Shown piece by piece: positions 27,294-36,241 of a stretch of 64,000 bases of DNA. Under the pieces are notes generated by a model. It did no database searches, was not told where the DNA came from, and saw nothing but the letters and a program-made list of their open reading frames with translations. Made by a program: the position numbers and the translations under genes. The first letter of the stretch is position 1. Each line of letters starts with the position of its first letter. The stretch covers positions 89,969-153,968 of the forward strand of contig JAEURN010000001.1 of the NCBI GenBank assembly GCA_016789105.1, read 5' to 3'. The stretch comes from Armatimonadota bacterium (lineage in GTDB: Bacteria > Armatimonadota > Fimbriimonadia > Fimbriimonadales > Fimbriimonadaceae).

Positions 27294-28286
27294 ATGAACA
27301 AGGTTTTCCCGATGCTGGCCGTGCTTGTTGCCGGAGCATTGCTGGGCGGATGCGCCAAAGACCCCGAACCGATGGCGGGCGGAACCAAGACCGAAACCAC
27401 CGCCGCACCGGAAGTCAAACACGAACTCACCCTCACCGGCTCGACTTATGAAGGTGAGAAAGATGGCAAGCCGGTCAAATTGGTTCTGACCCCGGACGGC
27501 AAGTTCGAAATGGTGCTTCCCGAAACCGGAAAAGATTCCACAATTCTGCTCGCCGGAACGTATTACCGCGCCGACAGCCGCTATGCCCTCCGGGTCGAGA
27601 CAAACAATGGCACCGCCCAGGAACTGGAAATGGTCGCCACCAAACGGGGGGATGGAACGATGCAAGCCCCCTCCCAGCTGGGCAATGTCGAACTGAAGAA
27701 TACGGCCAAGGGCGATGAAGTTGCGCCCATCGACCTTTCCGCAGACCCCAAACCGGGCGACGAAGTCGCCGTTTTTGAAACGGGCAAAGGGAAAATCGTC
27801 ATCATGTTCTATCCCCAGATCGCGCCCAAAAGCGTGGCCAACTTCAAGGAGCTCATCTCGAGCGGGTTCTACAACGGAACCCGGTTCCATCGGTGCATCG
27901 AAAACTTCATGGTCCAAGGGGGCGACCCCAAATCCAAAGATGTCAAGTTGGCTAGCGAGTGGGGCACCGGCGGCAACATGAAGGACGGGGTCGAGGTCAA
28001 CGTCCCCCACGAATTCGGCTATATTCTGCTCCACAAGCGCGGGGTCGTCAGCATGGCCCGTTCGAATGACGTGGATTCCGCAAGCAGCCAGTTCTTTTTG
28101 ATGCAACACGACTACCCCTCGCTGGATGGTCAATACTCTGCCTTTGGCCGGATCGTCAAAGGATTGGATGTCGTCGACCAGATCGTCAAAACCGGTTCGA
28201 AAGATCCGAACGCGAACGGTTCCGTAAAGCCGGATGACGCTGTCCTTTTGAACAAAGCCACCTTGGCCAAATGGCCGGTCAACTAA
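27294..28286 (+). CDS. Cyclophilin-type peptidyl-prolyl isomerase, lipoprotein
   Basis: A 330-residue envelope protein. It has a lipoprotein signal with lipobox LLGGC (Cys near residue 20), an N-terminal small beta domain of about 110 residues (LTLTGSTYEGEKDGKPVKLVL), then a cyclophilin domain with TRFHRCIENFMVQGGDP (the catalytic Arg, Phe and Gln set) and SSQFFLMQHDYPSLDGQYSAFG. It catalyses Xaa-Pro isomerisation and is the first of three tandem cyclophilins. Confidence 0.92.
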   Translation: MNKVFPMLAVLVAGALLGGCAKDPEPMAGGTKTETTAAPEVKHELTLTGSTYEGEKDGKPVKLVLTPDGKFEMVLPETGKDSTILLAGTYYRADSRYALRVETNNGTAQELEMVATKRGDGTMQAPSQLGNVELKNTAKGDEVAPIDLSADPKPGDEVAVFETGKGKIVIMFYPQIAPKSVANFKELISSGFYNGTRFHRCIENFMVQGGDPKSKDVKLASEWGTGGNMKDGVEVNVPHEFGYILLHKRGVVSMARSNDVDSASSQFFLMQHDYPSLDGQYSAFGRIVKGLDVVDQIVKTGSKDPNANGSVKPDDAVLLNKATLAKWPVN

Positions 28287-28290
28287 CCCC

Positions 28291-28917
28291 ATGATTTCCG
28301 CACTCTTCACCCTCGCCCTCACCCAGCAGGACATCAGCGTCAAGCGCTCAGCCGACATCGACCAGCGAACCATTGCCCCCCAAGCCGGCGACGAAGTCGG
28401 CGTTTTGGAGACGACCAAAGGGAAAATCGTCGTGATGTTTTTCCCGAGCGTGGCCCCCAAACACGTCGATAACTTCATCAAGCTCAGCAAACAGGGGTTT
28501 TATGACGGCACCCGTTTCCACCGGTGCATACCGGGCTTTATGGTCCAAGGCGGCGACCCCAACAGCAGAAGGATGGAGGCCTCGGATATGTGGGGCACCG
28601 GCGGGCCGTTGGATAGCCAAGGTAACCGGCAGACTGTCAACGCCGAGTTCAGCGACCTCAAACACCTGCGCGGGGTGCTGAGCATGGCCCGTTCCAGCGA
28701 CCCGAATTCAGCGGGGAGCCAATTCTTCATCATGGTCGCCGATTACCCATCTCTGGATGGGAAATATTCGGCTTTTGGCAAAGTCGTCCAAGGCATGGAT
28801 GTCGTCGATGAAATCGTGAAGACCGGATCTGCCGACCGTTCCGCCAATGGCAAGGTTGCCCCTAAAGACGCCGTTGAAATCACCAAAGCCACCGTTGTCA
28901 AGTGGCCCCTGCAATAA
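28291..28917 (+). CDS. Cyclophilin-type peptidyl-prolyl isomerase 2
   Basis: A 208-residue cyclophilin lying 4 nt after the first. The catalytic block is TRFHRCIPGFMVQGGDP, followed by GSQFFIMVADYPSLDGKYSAFG. The N-terminus (ISALFTLALTQ) is short and mildly hydrophobic, so export is uncertain. Its domain is closest to the cyclophilin domain of the upstream lipoprotein, including the same C-terminal ending style (KWPL/KWPV), which suggests local duplication. Confidence 0.92.
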   Translation: MISALFTLALTQQDISVKRSADIDQRTIAPQAGDEVGVLETTKGKIVVMFFPSVAPKHVDNFIKLSKQGFYDGTRFHRCIPGFMVQGGDPNSRRMEASDMWGTGGPLDSQGNRQTVNAEFSDLKHLRGVLSMARSSDPNSAGSQFFIMVADYPSLDGKYSAFGKVVQGMDVVDEIVKTGSADRSANGKVAPKDAVEITKATVVKWPLQ

Positions 28918-28921
28918 AAGA

Positions 28922-29476
28922 ATGAGCCAACTCTCTCCAACCGCTGCCCCGGGGGCCACCGTCCCGGCCGACGGCGATCCGATCGCTGTCATCCAAACCA
29001 ACCACGGACGCATCGTCCTCCGGTTTTTCCCGGAAGTCGCCCCGAACCATGTGGCCAACTTCATCGAACTGGCCGAATCGGGCTATTACGATGGCATTCG
29101 GTTCCACCGGGTTATTCCTGGTTTCATGATCCAAGGTGGCGACCCCCATTCCCGCGACGAACCTCGCCATATGCATGGCAGCGGCGGCCCGGGGTACAGC
29201 ATCGCGGCCGAGTTCAACGAAATCCCCCACACCCCGGGCATTTTGAGCGCCGCAAGGACGAGCGACCCCAATTCCGCGGGCTCCCAGTTCTTTCTTATGC
29301 ACCGCACAGCGCCCCATTTGGACCGGCAATATTCCGTCTATGGCCAAGTGATAGAAGGCATGGATGTCGTGGAAATGATTGTCAACCTCCCCAAAGACCA
29401 CAACGACAATCCGCTGGAAGAAAACCCGGCGATTATGGAAAAGGTCACAATTTCCACTTGGCCTCTGGAGGGCTGA
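28922..29476 (+). CDS. Cyclophilin-type peptidyl-prolyl isomerase 3 (cytoplasmic)
   Basis: A 184-residue cyclophilin lying 4 nt after the second, with no signal peptide, so it is probably cytoplasmic. The active-site block is IRFHRVIPGFMIQGGDP, then NSAGSQFFLMHRTAPHLDRQYSVYG. ATG 28922 is used; the longer frame from 28847 lies inside the upstream gene. It ends with the same STWPLEG-type tail. Confidence 0.92.
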   Translation: MSQLSPTAAPGATVPADGDPIAVIQTNHGRIVLRFFPEVAPNHVANFIELAESGYYDGIRFHRVIPGFMIQGGDPHSRDEPRHMHGSGGPGYSIAAEFNEIPHTPGILSAARTSDPNSAGSQFFLMHRTAPHLDRQYSVYGQVIEGMDVVEMIVNLPKDHNDNPLEENPAIMEKVTISTWPLEG

Positions 29477-29516
29477 ACCTTCCGGGGCCATAGGCCAAAA
29501 TAGCCTCGGGAGAACT

Positions 29517-30245
29517 GTGGAATCGATCGCCAAAACTGCGATTTCTTATGCCCCAATCGTGTTTGGGGCAATCGTCGTCTTGGTCATCGTCGCCCAATAC
29601 CTTAATGAGAAATCCAAGAGCGAGCGGTTCTTCCGGCTGGCCCAGAGCTTGGGGCTCTCCTATGTCCCCAGTCTCGAAGGAGGCACTGGCGGACTGTTTG
29701 AAACCCTGTTCAACCAGTATTCGGCGACCACCTCTTTCGTCGCCAAATATGAAGGCTTTGCCCCCATGGGCCGGCCGCGCGACCGTGTTCGGCACATCTT
29801 TTCCGGCCACAAAGGAGAGATGGGGGTCGAGGTGTTCCAATACCAATACACCACGAGCAGCGGCAAAAACTCCTCGACCCACTACTATTCGGTGGCCAGT
29901 GCCACGTTCGGATCCGCGCTCCCGGCGATGAGTGTGTCTCCAGAGGGGTTCGCCGACCGGTTCATCAAGTTTTTCGGGGGCCAAGACATCCAGTTCGAAT
30001 CCAACGAATTCAATGAACGGTTCGTGGTCACCGGTGCCGATGAGCAGGCCGTTCACGCTATCCTCCACCCCCAGATGATGCAATGGATCATGGATCGCAA
30101 GCCGCCATCGTTACAGACCGGGCTCAACCGGGTGGTTCTCCACCAAAGCGGCAAGTTGTCCGACGGGTTCTTGACCGACAGCTTGGCCATCATGGCCGAG
30201 TTTTGGAGCCTCGTGCCGCCATACGTCAAAGAGGAAGGGGCTTGA
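29517..30245 (+). CDS. DUF3137-like membrane protein
   Basis: A 242-residue protein with one N-terminal membrane helix (APIVFGAIVVLVIVAQYL) and a soluble domain (SERFFRLAQSLGLSYV, GHKGEMGVEVFQYQYTT). DUF3137 proteins of unknown function often occur beside lemA, as here. GTG 29517 is chosen: it follows GGGAG and is the first start after the previous stop. Its stop overlaps the lemA start (TGATG). Confidence 0.75.
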   Translation: MESIAKTAISYAPIVFGAIVVLVIVAQYLNEKSKSERFFRLAQSLGLSYVPSLEGGTGGLFETLFNQYSATTSFVAKYEGFAPMGRPRDRVRHIFSGHKGEMGVEVFQYQYTTSSGKNSSTHYYSVASATFGSALPAMSVSPEGFADRFIKFFGGQDIQFESNEFNERFVVTGADEQAVHAILHPQMMQWIMDRKPPSLQTGLNRVVLHQSGKLSDGFLTDSLAIMAEFWSLVPPYVKEEGA

Positions 30246-30799
30246 TGCAGAACGCCATTTTTTTGCTTCTCGGGTCGGTGGCTGTTTTTGTCGCCTGGTT
30301 CCTGGCGACGTTCAACCGGGGGGTGCGGCTCCGCCAGAACATAGTGGAAAGCCGGGCCAACATCGATGTCCAACTCAAGCGTCGGCATGACCTCGTGCCA
30401 AACCTGGTCGCGGTCTGCAAAGGGTATGCCAGCCACGAGCAAGCCGTCTTTGAATCGATTTCAGCTGCCCGAGCCAATGCCATTGAGAGCCTGGCCCACC
30501 ACGAAACCGGCTACGAGACGGAAGCGCAGCTCGTCTCGGCGATGAACCGGCTGGTTGCACTGGTTGAAGCGTATCCACAGATCAAAGCCGACTCCCAATT
30601 CCTCGCGCTTCAAAAAGAATTGGTCAATACCGAAGACCGCATCGCCGCCGCTCGGCGGTTTTACAATGCGAATTGCCGGGGGTGGAACGTGCTCCGCGAG
30701 TCGTTCCCCAGTTCCCTCGTGGTCAAAGGGCCAGAAGCTTTTTACTACGAGGTCGAAGGCGTGGACTTGGTGCCGGTCATCGACCTGAACCGTTCCTGA
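30245..30799 (+). CDS. lemA: LemA family protein
   Basis: A 184-residue protein with an N-terminal membrane anchor (LLLGSVAVFVAWFLA) and a long helical bundle carrying the family blocks LKRRHDLVPNLVAVCKGYASHE, LVALVEAYPQIKADSQFLALQ and ELVNTEDRIAAARRFYN. The biochemical role of LemA is unknown. It is translationally coupled to the DUF3137 gene, the usual pairing. Confidence 0.93.
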   Translation: MQNAIFLLLGSVAVFVAWFLATFNRGVRLRQNIVESRANIDVQLKRRHDLVPNLVAVCKGYASHEQAVFESISAARANAIESLAHHETGYETEAQLVSAMNRLVALVEAYPQIKADSQFLALQKELVNTEDRIAAARRFYNANCRGWNVLRESFPSSLVVKGPEAFYYEVEGVDLVPVIDLNRS

Positions 30800-30808
30800 A
30801 CCCGCCGG

Positions 30809-30814
30809 TAGACT
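30809..30814 (+). promoter_or_regulatory. Putative -10 box (TAGACT) for the thioesterase
   Basis: TAGACT ends 9 nt before ATG 30824; no Shine-Dalgarno is seen between them. Confidence 0.45.
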
Positions 30815-30823
30815 CGGTTACCC

Positions 30824-31381
30824 ATGGAAGCCAAACGCGTCCAAGAGACCAAGCTCCGCATGGCGCAGGTGATGACCCCCAACGACGCCAACTTCCTTGG
30901 CAAAGTGTTCGGCGGTTCCATCCTCGCCCTCATCGACCTCACCGCCAGTGCCGTGAGCTCCAAATTTGCCGGACGGGTCTGCGTGACAGCCGCCTTTGAG
31001 CGGGTGGACTTTTTGGCCCCGGTGGAAATCGGAGAGCTTTTGGAACTCGACGGATACGTCTCTTATGTTGGCCGGACTTCGGTGGAAGTCACGATTGACG
31101 TCCATGCCACCCATTTGCGGACCGACACGACCCGCCACGTGAACACGGCCCGGGTCACGATGGTCGCGGTGGAAGATGGGCGGCCCGTCGCCGTCCCCCG
31201 GTTGATCTGCGAAACCCGCGAAGAGAAGCTCCGATTCTTAGAAGGCCGGCTGAGGCGGGAACTCCGATCAGAGCGGTCACGCCAGATGACCGGGCTGCTC
31301 GAAAAGCTCTCTGGCCTGGATGACACCCAAGTCGAATCCCTTTACGCCAACGACGCGCCGCTCGAACTGCAACTCATCTGA
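30824..31381 (+). CDS. Acyl-CoA thioesterase (hotdog fold, YciA/BACH type)
   Basis: A 185-residue hotdog enzyme that hydrolyses acyl-CoA. Family motifs: QVMTPNDANFLGKVFGGSILALID (Asn and Gly-rich active-site helix), CVTAAFERVDFLAPVEIGELL and GRTSVEVTIDV. A basic helical tail of about 45 residues follows the hotdog domain. The chain-length preference cannot be read from sequence. Confidence 0.9.
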   Translation: MEAKRVQETKLRMAQVMTPNDANFLGKVFGGSILALIDLTASAVSSKFAGRVCVTAAFERVDFLAPVEIGELLELDGYVSYVGRTSVEVTIDVHATHLRTDTTRHVNTARVTMVAVEDGRPVAVPRLICETREEKLRFLEGRLRRELRSERSRQMTGLLEKLSGLDDTQVESLYANDAPLELQLI

Positions 31382-31413
31382 TTGACAATCTGAGGAGCGT
31401 CCAGGAGAGCAGG

Positions 31414-32892
31414 TCAACCTTTGCCGAAAAAGGATTCAAAAACCGCTGTCGCCTCTTCCCCGGCGTTTTCTGATTTCACGAGGCGGCCGTTGCGATCCGC
31501 TAACCCGGCAGATTGCAACATCCTCGCCCATTCGATCGGTTTTGCAGTCTCCACCCAGTCGGTGTAACTGGGGGGAATCATTTCATGCCGGGAATCCATG
31601 GCGATGGAATAGTAAATCCAAAAGCTGTCTTCGGCATAGCCCTTGCCATCCTGGCAATCGGCATAAATGCGGCGGATCATGTCGTCGATAGATTTTTGGC
31701 CTTTCGTCGCTGACCTGATCGATATATCTAACAAAAAGCCGACTAATTTGCCTTTAGTGTAGTAACTGACGCCGCCAAAGCCCTGGCTCCCGCTGTTGTC
31801 CCAAACCTTGAGGCTCGCCTCTTGGGCGCTGATCTGCGAGTAGGCGGCATTCCGGGATACCGATTGGTATTTGCGGTTCATTTCGTTCAAGAACCCGTCC
31901 TTGTCCAGCAGTCCAGCCCGGAGTTGCAACAGGTCGGCAAAGTAGTCCGTCACCCCTTCCAGCCACCAAAGGGTTTTGAGCCGGGGCGCGCGCAACGGGT
32001 CGATGGGGCGCAGCTGGGCGGGCCGGATGGCTTTGACGTTCAGAGAGTGAAAGTACTCGTGGAAGATGATGCCGGCCGCCTGCTTGGGATCCCGGCTCCA
32101 CATGCCGATCCGGCAACTGGTCCCATGCTCCAATCCGGCCGGGAAACTGGCCCACAACCCAAAAAAGGTGTATTCCTTGTAAGGGAGTTCACCGATCAAC
32201 AGGTGGGTTTGTTCAACCGCCGATTTGGCCACAGCGGCAAAAGCTGCCACATCCACGCCAGACGTGTTGCCAACGGCCACAAAAGTGTGCTTCCGGTTGT
32301 CCACCATGAATTCGGATCGTTTGATTTCGGGCGCGAATAAAAACGGCGAATCGCCCAACGTCTCATGGTCTTTGGCCTGCATCGATAAGATGCCGCCTCT
32401 ATTGGAGCTTGGGATCGAACCTTGGAAATCCCACCCTACGGGTCCGCTCACAGTCAGCTCGACCGGCTTTTGGAGGTTGCCATCCGCAAAGCCGATTACG
32501 CCAGCCGGGTTGACAAAAACCAAGTTCGGGGAGATTAGCAGGTTGTCGCTGAAATTGCCTTTGCTTTGGCGGACGGTATAGCGGACAGTGTCCCACTTCC
32601 CTTCAGCGACGAATCCGTTTGCCCCGTCGCGGCCGGAAAGTTTGACGGGTTCTCCCTCTTTGGAGAATTCGATTGCGGTGACGGTGTTGCCAAAATCCCA
32701 CACCTGGTAGTCGCCGGGAATCCAGGCGCTCATCCAAAACTTGGTGGCGGTCTGGCCGTCGGGCAGGCGCATTTCGACTTTGGCGACCCCTGCTTCTTGG
32801 TCGAACGTCATGGCATACCGCACATCGTTCGGTTCCGCCCACCCCAGCGCGGCGGTTGCCGCCAATGCCATTCCAATCAGCCATTTCGCCAT
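31414..32892 (-). CDS. M61 family (glycyl aminopeptidase-like) metallopeptidase
   Basis: A 492-residue exported peptidase with a signal peptide (AKWLIGMALAATAALGWA), an N-terminal beta domain, and a gluzincin catalytic site: HEYFH in IIFHEYFHSLNVKAIRP and the third ligand Glu in WWLEGVTDYFADL. The C-terminal PDZ domain often found in M61 proteins is absent. ATG 32892 is chosen because it begins the signal peptide; it overlaps the epimerase gene by 16 nt. Confidence 0.9.
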   Translation of the reverse strand: MAKWLIGMALAATAALGWAEPNDVRYAMTFDQEAGVAKVEMRLPDGQTATKFWMSAWIPGDYQVWDFGNTVTAIEFSKEGEPVKLSGRDGANGFVAEGKWDTVRYTVRQSKGNFSDNLLISPNLVFVNPAGVIGFADGNLQKPVELTVSGPVGWDFQGSIPSSNRGGILSMQAKDHETLGDSPFLFAPEIKRSEFMVDNRKHTFVAVGNTSGVDVAAFAAVAKSAVEQTHLLIGELPYKEYTFFGLWASFPAGLEHGTSCRIGMWSRDPKQAAGIIFHEYFHSLNVKAIRPAQLRPIDPLRAPRLKTLWWLEGVTDYFADLLQLRAGLLDKDGFLNEMNRKYQSVSRNAAYSQISAQEASLKVWDNSGSQGFGGVSYYTKGKLVGFLLDISIRSATKGQKSIDDMIRRIYADCQDGKGYAEDSFWIYYSIAMDSRHEMIPPSYTDWVETAKPIEWARMLQSAGLADRNGRLVKSENAGEEATAVFESFFGKG

Positions 32893-33857
32893 TTTTCCAA
32901 CACCTCTCTTTCTTGTTCGACGGTCAACCCGGCCTTGAGGGGTCGGCCCCTGCCGGTTTCTTGCATCCACGCCCAAGTGTCGCGGATGGATTCGATGACC
33001 GGACGCTCCGTCAACCCGTTCGACACGGCCGCCGAGACGTCGCCGGTCGCTGCGCCTTCTGGCAACAGCCCCGGGAGCTCCGCCCACCTGCGCACCCCCA
33101 GATCGACAAGGTGTTCAAGGGGGATTTCAACCGGGTTGAGTTGAACCCCGATCTCCTGGGCAAAATCGAAGATTGCCGAGCGGAGGTCGCCAAATGTGGC
33201 GGCGCGCCGATCCACATTGTAAATCCCCGTGATCCCCTTTTCGATGCAATTGCCCAGGAATCTGGCAAAGTCTCGGACGTCGAGGCAGGTGATCGCTAGG
33301 TGATCTGCATCTTGCGGAATGACCATATCGCCCCCCTCGCTGGCGCGCAAAGGCCAATAGGCGAACCGGTCGGTGTGGTCGTTGGGGCCGACGATCACTC
33401 CCGGCCTCAATATCGTCGCTTTGTCGCCCCAGCGCTCCTGCACAAGCCGTTCGCAGATGACCTTGTACGGGCCATAGGTTTCATTGGTGAGTTCGCCCGT
33501 GTCCTCCTTGAGTTCAAGGAGCTTGGCCGACTCGGGCAACCGCTGGCCATCGCCTTGGTCGTAGACGCTGATTGTGCTGATGTAAATGAAGTGCCGCACC
33601 GAGTCGTTCAGGGCTTCGTTCAGCCTTTGGGTCTGGTGGGGGAAGTAGGAATTCACGTCCACGACGGCATCCCATTCCCGGTTGGCAATCAAATCGAGCG
33701 GATTGTTCCGGTCACCGACGAGTGATTCCACCCCGGGGAAAAGTCCGGGGTTGGTTTTGCCCCGGTTGAAGTGGGTGACTTGGTGCCCAGCGGCCAGAAG
33801 GGTTTCGGTGAACGCGCGCCCCACGAACTGGGTGCCGCCCATCATGAGGATGCGCAT
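32877..33857 (-). CDS. NAD-dependent epimerase/dehydratase (extended SDR)
   Basis: A 326-residue Rossmann enzyme with GGTQFVGR (a GxxGxxG variant) at the N-terminus, the central ISTISVYD, and the catalytic YGPYK (Tyr-xxx-Lys). It resembles nucleotide-sugar epimerases and chloroplast-type RNA-binding relatives; the substrate is unknown. A TAATGT box and AAGGGG lie directly before its ATG. It is followed by the M61 peptidase with overlap. Confidence 0.85.
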   Translation of the reverse strand: MRILMMGGTQFVGRAFTETLLAAGHQVTHFNRGKTNPGLFPGVESLVGDRNNPLDLIANREWDAVVDVNSYFPHQTQRLNEALNDSVRHFIYISTISVYDQGDGQRLPESAKLLELKEDTGELTNETYGPYKVICERLVQERWGDKATILRPGVIVGPNDHTDRFAYWPLRASEGGDMVIPQDADHLAITCLDVRDFARFLGNCIEKGITGIYNVDRRAATFGDLRSAIFDFAQEIGVQLNPVEIPLEHLVDLGVRRWAELPGLLPEGAATGDVSAAVSNGLTERPVIESIRDTWAWMQETGRGRPLKAGLTVEQEREVLEKWRNG

Positions 33858-33863
33858 CCCCTT

Positions 33864-33869
33864 ACATTA
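33864..33869 (-). promoter_or_regulatory. Putative -10 box (TAATGT) for the epimerase-M61 unit
   Basis: On the minus strand TAATGT is followed by 6 nt and then ATG 33857. The gap also contains AAGGGG, so a short ribosome site is possible. Confidence 0.4.
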
Positions 33870-33873
33870 CCGG

Positions 33874-34770
33874 CTAAGGGTTGGCGACGAACGGCCCGCC
33901 CCGGCAAGCCTTGAGAAAGTTGAGCCCGTAAACCTGCCCCGTCATCTCCAAGTCGTCTCGGTACACGGGGTCGTGCCATCCTTCGATGTCGATGCACCCT
34001 TCCCAACCGGCCTGCCGCAGAATGGAGATCACGTCGTGCCAGTTGGTGTCCCCAAAACCGGGAGTGCGGTGGAAGACCACGTATTCGCCGCACCGGATTC
34101 CTTCGGATCTAATTTTTGCCCAGTCGATGGTGGCGTCCTTGCCGTGAATGTGAACGACTTTGCCAACCCACTTCCTCAGTTGGGGCAGGGGGTCGATCAG
34201 GCTGACCATTTGGTGGCAAGGCTCCCATTCCAGCCCGATGTGTGCGCTGTCCACGGTGTTGAACATCATTTCCCAGGCCCGAGGTGCGTGAGCAATGTTC
34301 CAGGCCGGCTTATCCCAAGTTCCCCCCATGTCGCAGTTTTCAAACCCGATCTTGACGTTGTGGTCTTCGGCCATTTTTGTAAGGGGACCGAAGACTTCGC
34401 CAAACCGGGCCATGGTGTCGCCGACGGCGGTGTCGGGCAGGCACCCGGTGAAACCGCAGACCGTTGTGGCACCCCACGCAGCCGCCGAGCGGATCAAAAC
34501 CTCCCACGCTTCACGGGTCGCCTCTTCGGTCATCGGGTTGCCATAAATGCCGATGCTGTCGATAACCGCTCGTCCATCGAGCATGTCCAAGGTGCTTTTG
34601 GCCAATTCGGCCTGGCCCTCAACGGTGTCGGCCCCTTCTGGAAGCTTGGCCCAGTTCGTCAGTTCAAAGCTCTCAAAACCATGGCCGACAATTTGCGAGA
34701 GGTATTCCCTGCACCCCTCCATTTTTGCCAGCGTCCCAATGCGGATATCCCGATGCCCCGTGCGATCCAT
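33874..34770 (-). CDS. Sugar phosphate isomerase/epimerase-like TIM-barrel protein
   Basis: A 298-residue protein of the xylose-isomerase-like barrel superfamily. Metal-site acids are seen in IGFENCDMGG, VHIHGKDATIDW, and CIDIEGWHDPVYR. There is no signal peptide, unlike the isomerase at 25.5 kb. It lies 16 nt upstream of the epimerase gene in the same direction, hinting at a shared sugar or inositol pathway; the substrate is unknown. Confidence 0.83.
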   Translation of the reverse strand: MDRTGHRDIRIGTLAKMEGCREYLSQIVGHGFESFELTNWAKLPEGADTVEGQAELAKSTLDMLDGRAVIDSIGIYGNPMTEEATREAWEVLIRSAAAWGATTVCGFTGCLPDTAVGDTMARFGEVFGPLTKMAEDHNVKIGFENCDMGGTWDKPAWNIAHAPRAWEMMFNTVDSAHIGLEWEPCHQMVSLIDPLPQLRKWVGKVVHIHGKDATIDWAKIRSEGIRCGEYVVFHRTPGFGDTNWHDVISILRQAGWEGCIDIEGWHDPVYRDDLEMTGQVYGLNFLKACRGGPFVANP

Positions 34771-34779
34771 GACGATCCA

Positions 34780-34785
34780 GGTTTA
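34780..34785 (-). promoter_or_regulatory. Putative -10 box (TAAACC) for the TIM-barrel isomerase
   Basis: On the minus strand TAAACC is followed by 9 nt and then ATG 34770, matching the spacing at other genes here. Confidence 0.4.
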
Positions 34786-34821
34786 CCAGAATCCGCCGGG
34801 GAACCCTGGGGGATTTCTGCC

Positions 34822-36165
34822 TTAACCCGGTCGGGCTGGGGCCGCCATCGGCGGAGGGCTAACCGCTTCGGCCACCCACCGCAAGACGATCTGAGCAAGC
34901 ACCGCCAGGAAGAGGCAGTAAAAAACGGCCGGGAAATAGTGGTAATGAGCAAAGAACTTGAGCCAGGCCATTGGGAGGAAGGCGACAAACCCCATGAGCA
35001 ACAGACCGATGGCCAGCCACCGCCTCCGGTCGTGCCAGATCCCGGCCACCGATGCGATATTTCCGGCCACAAGCGCCCCGTAGAGCCAAGGTGCTGCCGT
35101 CAGAAGGGAAAAGAGCCCAGTTTCGAGCGTGATTTGGAGCTGCGGCAGTACCGTCAAGCCCGGCACCAGATAGTTCCCCAAATCAAGGAAAACCCCGGGG
35201 CCATCCCGGAATTGCTGCGCCTGATACCCGCTGACCTGGCTGGGCACAACTTGATGCCGCAACACCAAGTAGCCGACCAAGACGGCCCAAAACAAGACAG
35301 GACACACCCAGTGAACCCGGCGCCCCTGCAAGGCGAACATGACAGCCACGCCGGTCAGCAATCCGGGCAGCACGACGGCTTGCTCATAGGAGCCCAAGGC
35401 CAGGGCAAGGGCCAAGGCGGAAACAACCACCCAAATCCAGGGCATCTTCCCGGGCTGGGCGGCGACCGTCCCCTTCGTCGCCGGCAGATCCATCGGTGTC
35501 GGCGGAGAGGGTTTTTGCCCGGCTGTCAACCGCTCATATCGGGCATAGGCGGCGACGCTGGCCAAGGCAAAAATCGCCATCACGCTGGCTGTCCTCCCCG
35601 GGAGCCACCCCGTGATCCGGCTGGCAAAACCCAATGGGCCCGGAACAAGAGAGGCCAAAAAGACACAGCCTAAAAAACCCAGCGCCACCGGAACCACCTT
35701 GAGTTTCCAAGGACCCCGAGCGAATCCGGCCAGGCACACCCAAGCCAAAATCCAGAACAAACCGAATGCGGCGGCCACCCATTCCAGCCGAACGTGGGCG
35801 AGCCCAAAGGCCAAAGTGGCCAAGCCGACGGTCGGAGCATGGTCGGTCAATTCCCGACCTACCCAAAAAGCAACCCAAATGCAAACACTGGCAACGGCGG
35901 CGTTGGTGAGGCCAAAACCCGAACCGTTCATACCCCACCGCCAAAGGTCGAACTCAAAAGCGAGCGTGGAAACCGGCCGATAGAAGTGGTTGAACAGCGG
36001 CCAGTCCCCGGCAAACCAACTCAACGGGTTGTGGCGGGCTTGGATGTTGGCCAGCAAGACCTTGGTGTCCGTGTCCTCCAGCAAACCGTTGCCGCGCGCA
36101 TGGGTGACTAACACCCAAACACTCAAAACCAGTGGGATCACCAGCCAAGGCAGCCAACGCTTCAT
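34822..36165 (-). CDS. Multi-pass membrane protein resembling GT-C glycosyltransferases
   Basis: A 447-residue protein with about ten hydrophobic segments. The N-terminus (ARHNPLSWFAGDWPLFNHFYRPVS) between the first two helices resembles the acceptor loop of protein-mannosyltransferase/ArnT-like (GT-C) proteins, but a clear Asp-Asp/Glu motif is not obvious, so the call is tentative. The open frame continues upstream to 36492, but ATG 36165 begins the first hydrophobic segment and has a GATAAT box 9 nt before it. It is divergent from the TlpA-like gene. Confidence 0.7.
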   Translation of the reverse strand: MKRWLPWLVIPLVLSVWVLVTHARGNGLLEDTDTKVLLANIQARHNPLSWFAGDWPLFNHFYRPVSTLAFEFDLWRWGMNGSGFGLTNAAVASVCIWVAFWVGRELTDHAPTVGLATLAFGLAHVRLEWVAAAFGLFWILAWVCLAGFARGPWKLKVVPVALGFLGCVFLASLVPGPLGFASRITGWLPGRTASVMAIFALASVAAYARYERLTAGQKPSPPTPMDLPATKGTVAAQPGKMPWIWVVVSALALALALGSYEQAVVLPGLLTGVAVMFALQGRRVHWVCPVLFWAVLVGYLVLRHQVVPSQVSGYQAQQFRDGPGVFLDLGNYLVPGLTVLPQLQITLETGLFSLLTAAPWLYGALVAGNIASVAGIWHDRRRWLAIGLLLMGFVAFLPMAWLKFFAHYHYFPAVFYCLFLAVLAQIVLRWVAEAVSPPPMAAPARPG

Positions 36166-36174
36166 GCCGAACGG

Positions 36175-36180
36175 ATTATC
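36175..36180 (-). promoter_or_regulatory. Putative -10 box (GATAAT) for the membrane protein gene
   Basis: On the minus strand GATAAT is followed by 9 nt and then ATG 36165. It marks the real start within a much longer open frame. Confidence 0.5.
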
Positions 36181-36241
36181 CCCTATGCTCCCGGGACGCA
36201 GAACTCCCAACCACGCCAAAGCGTTATCATGGTAAGGAACC

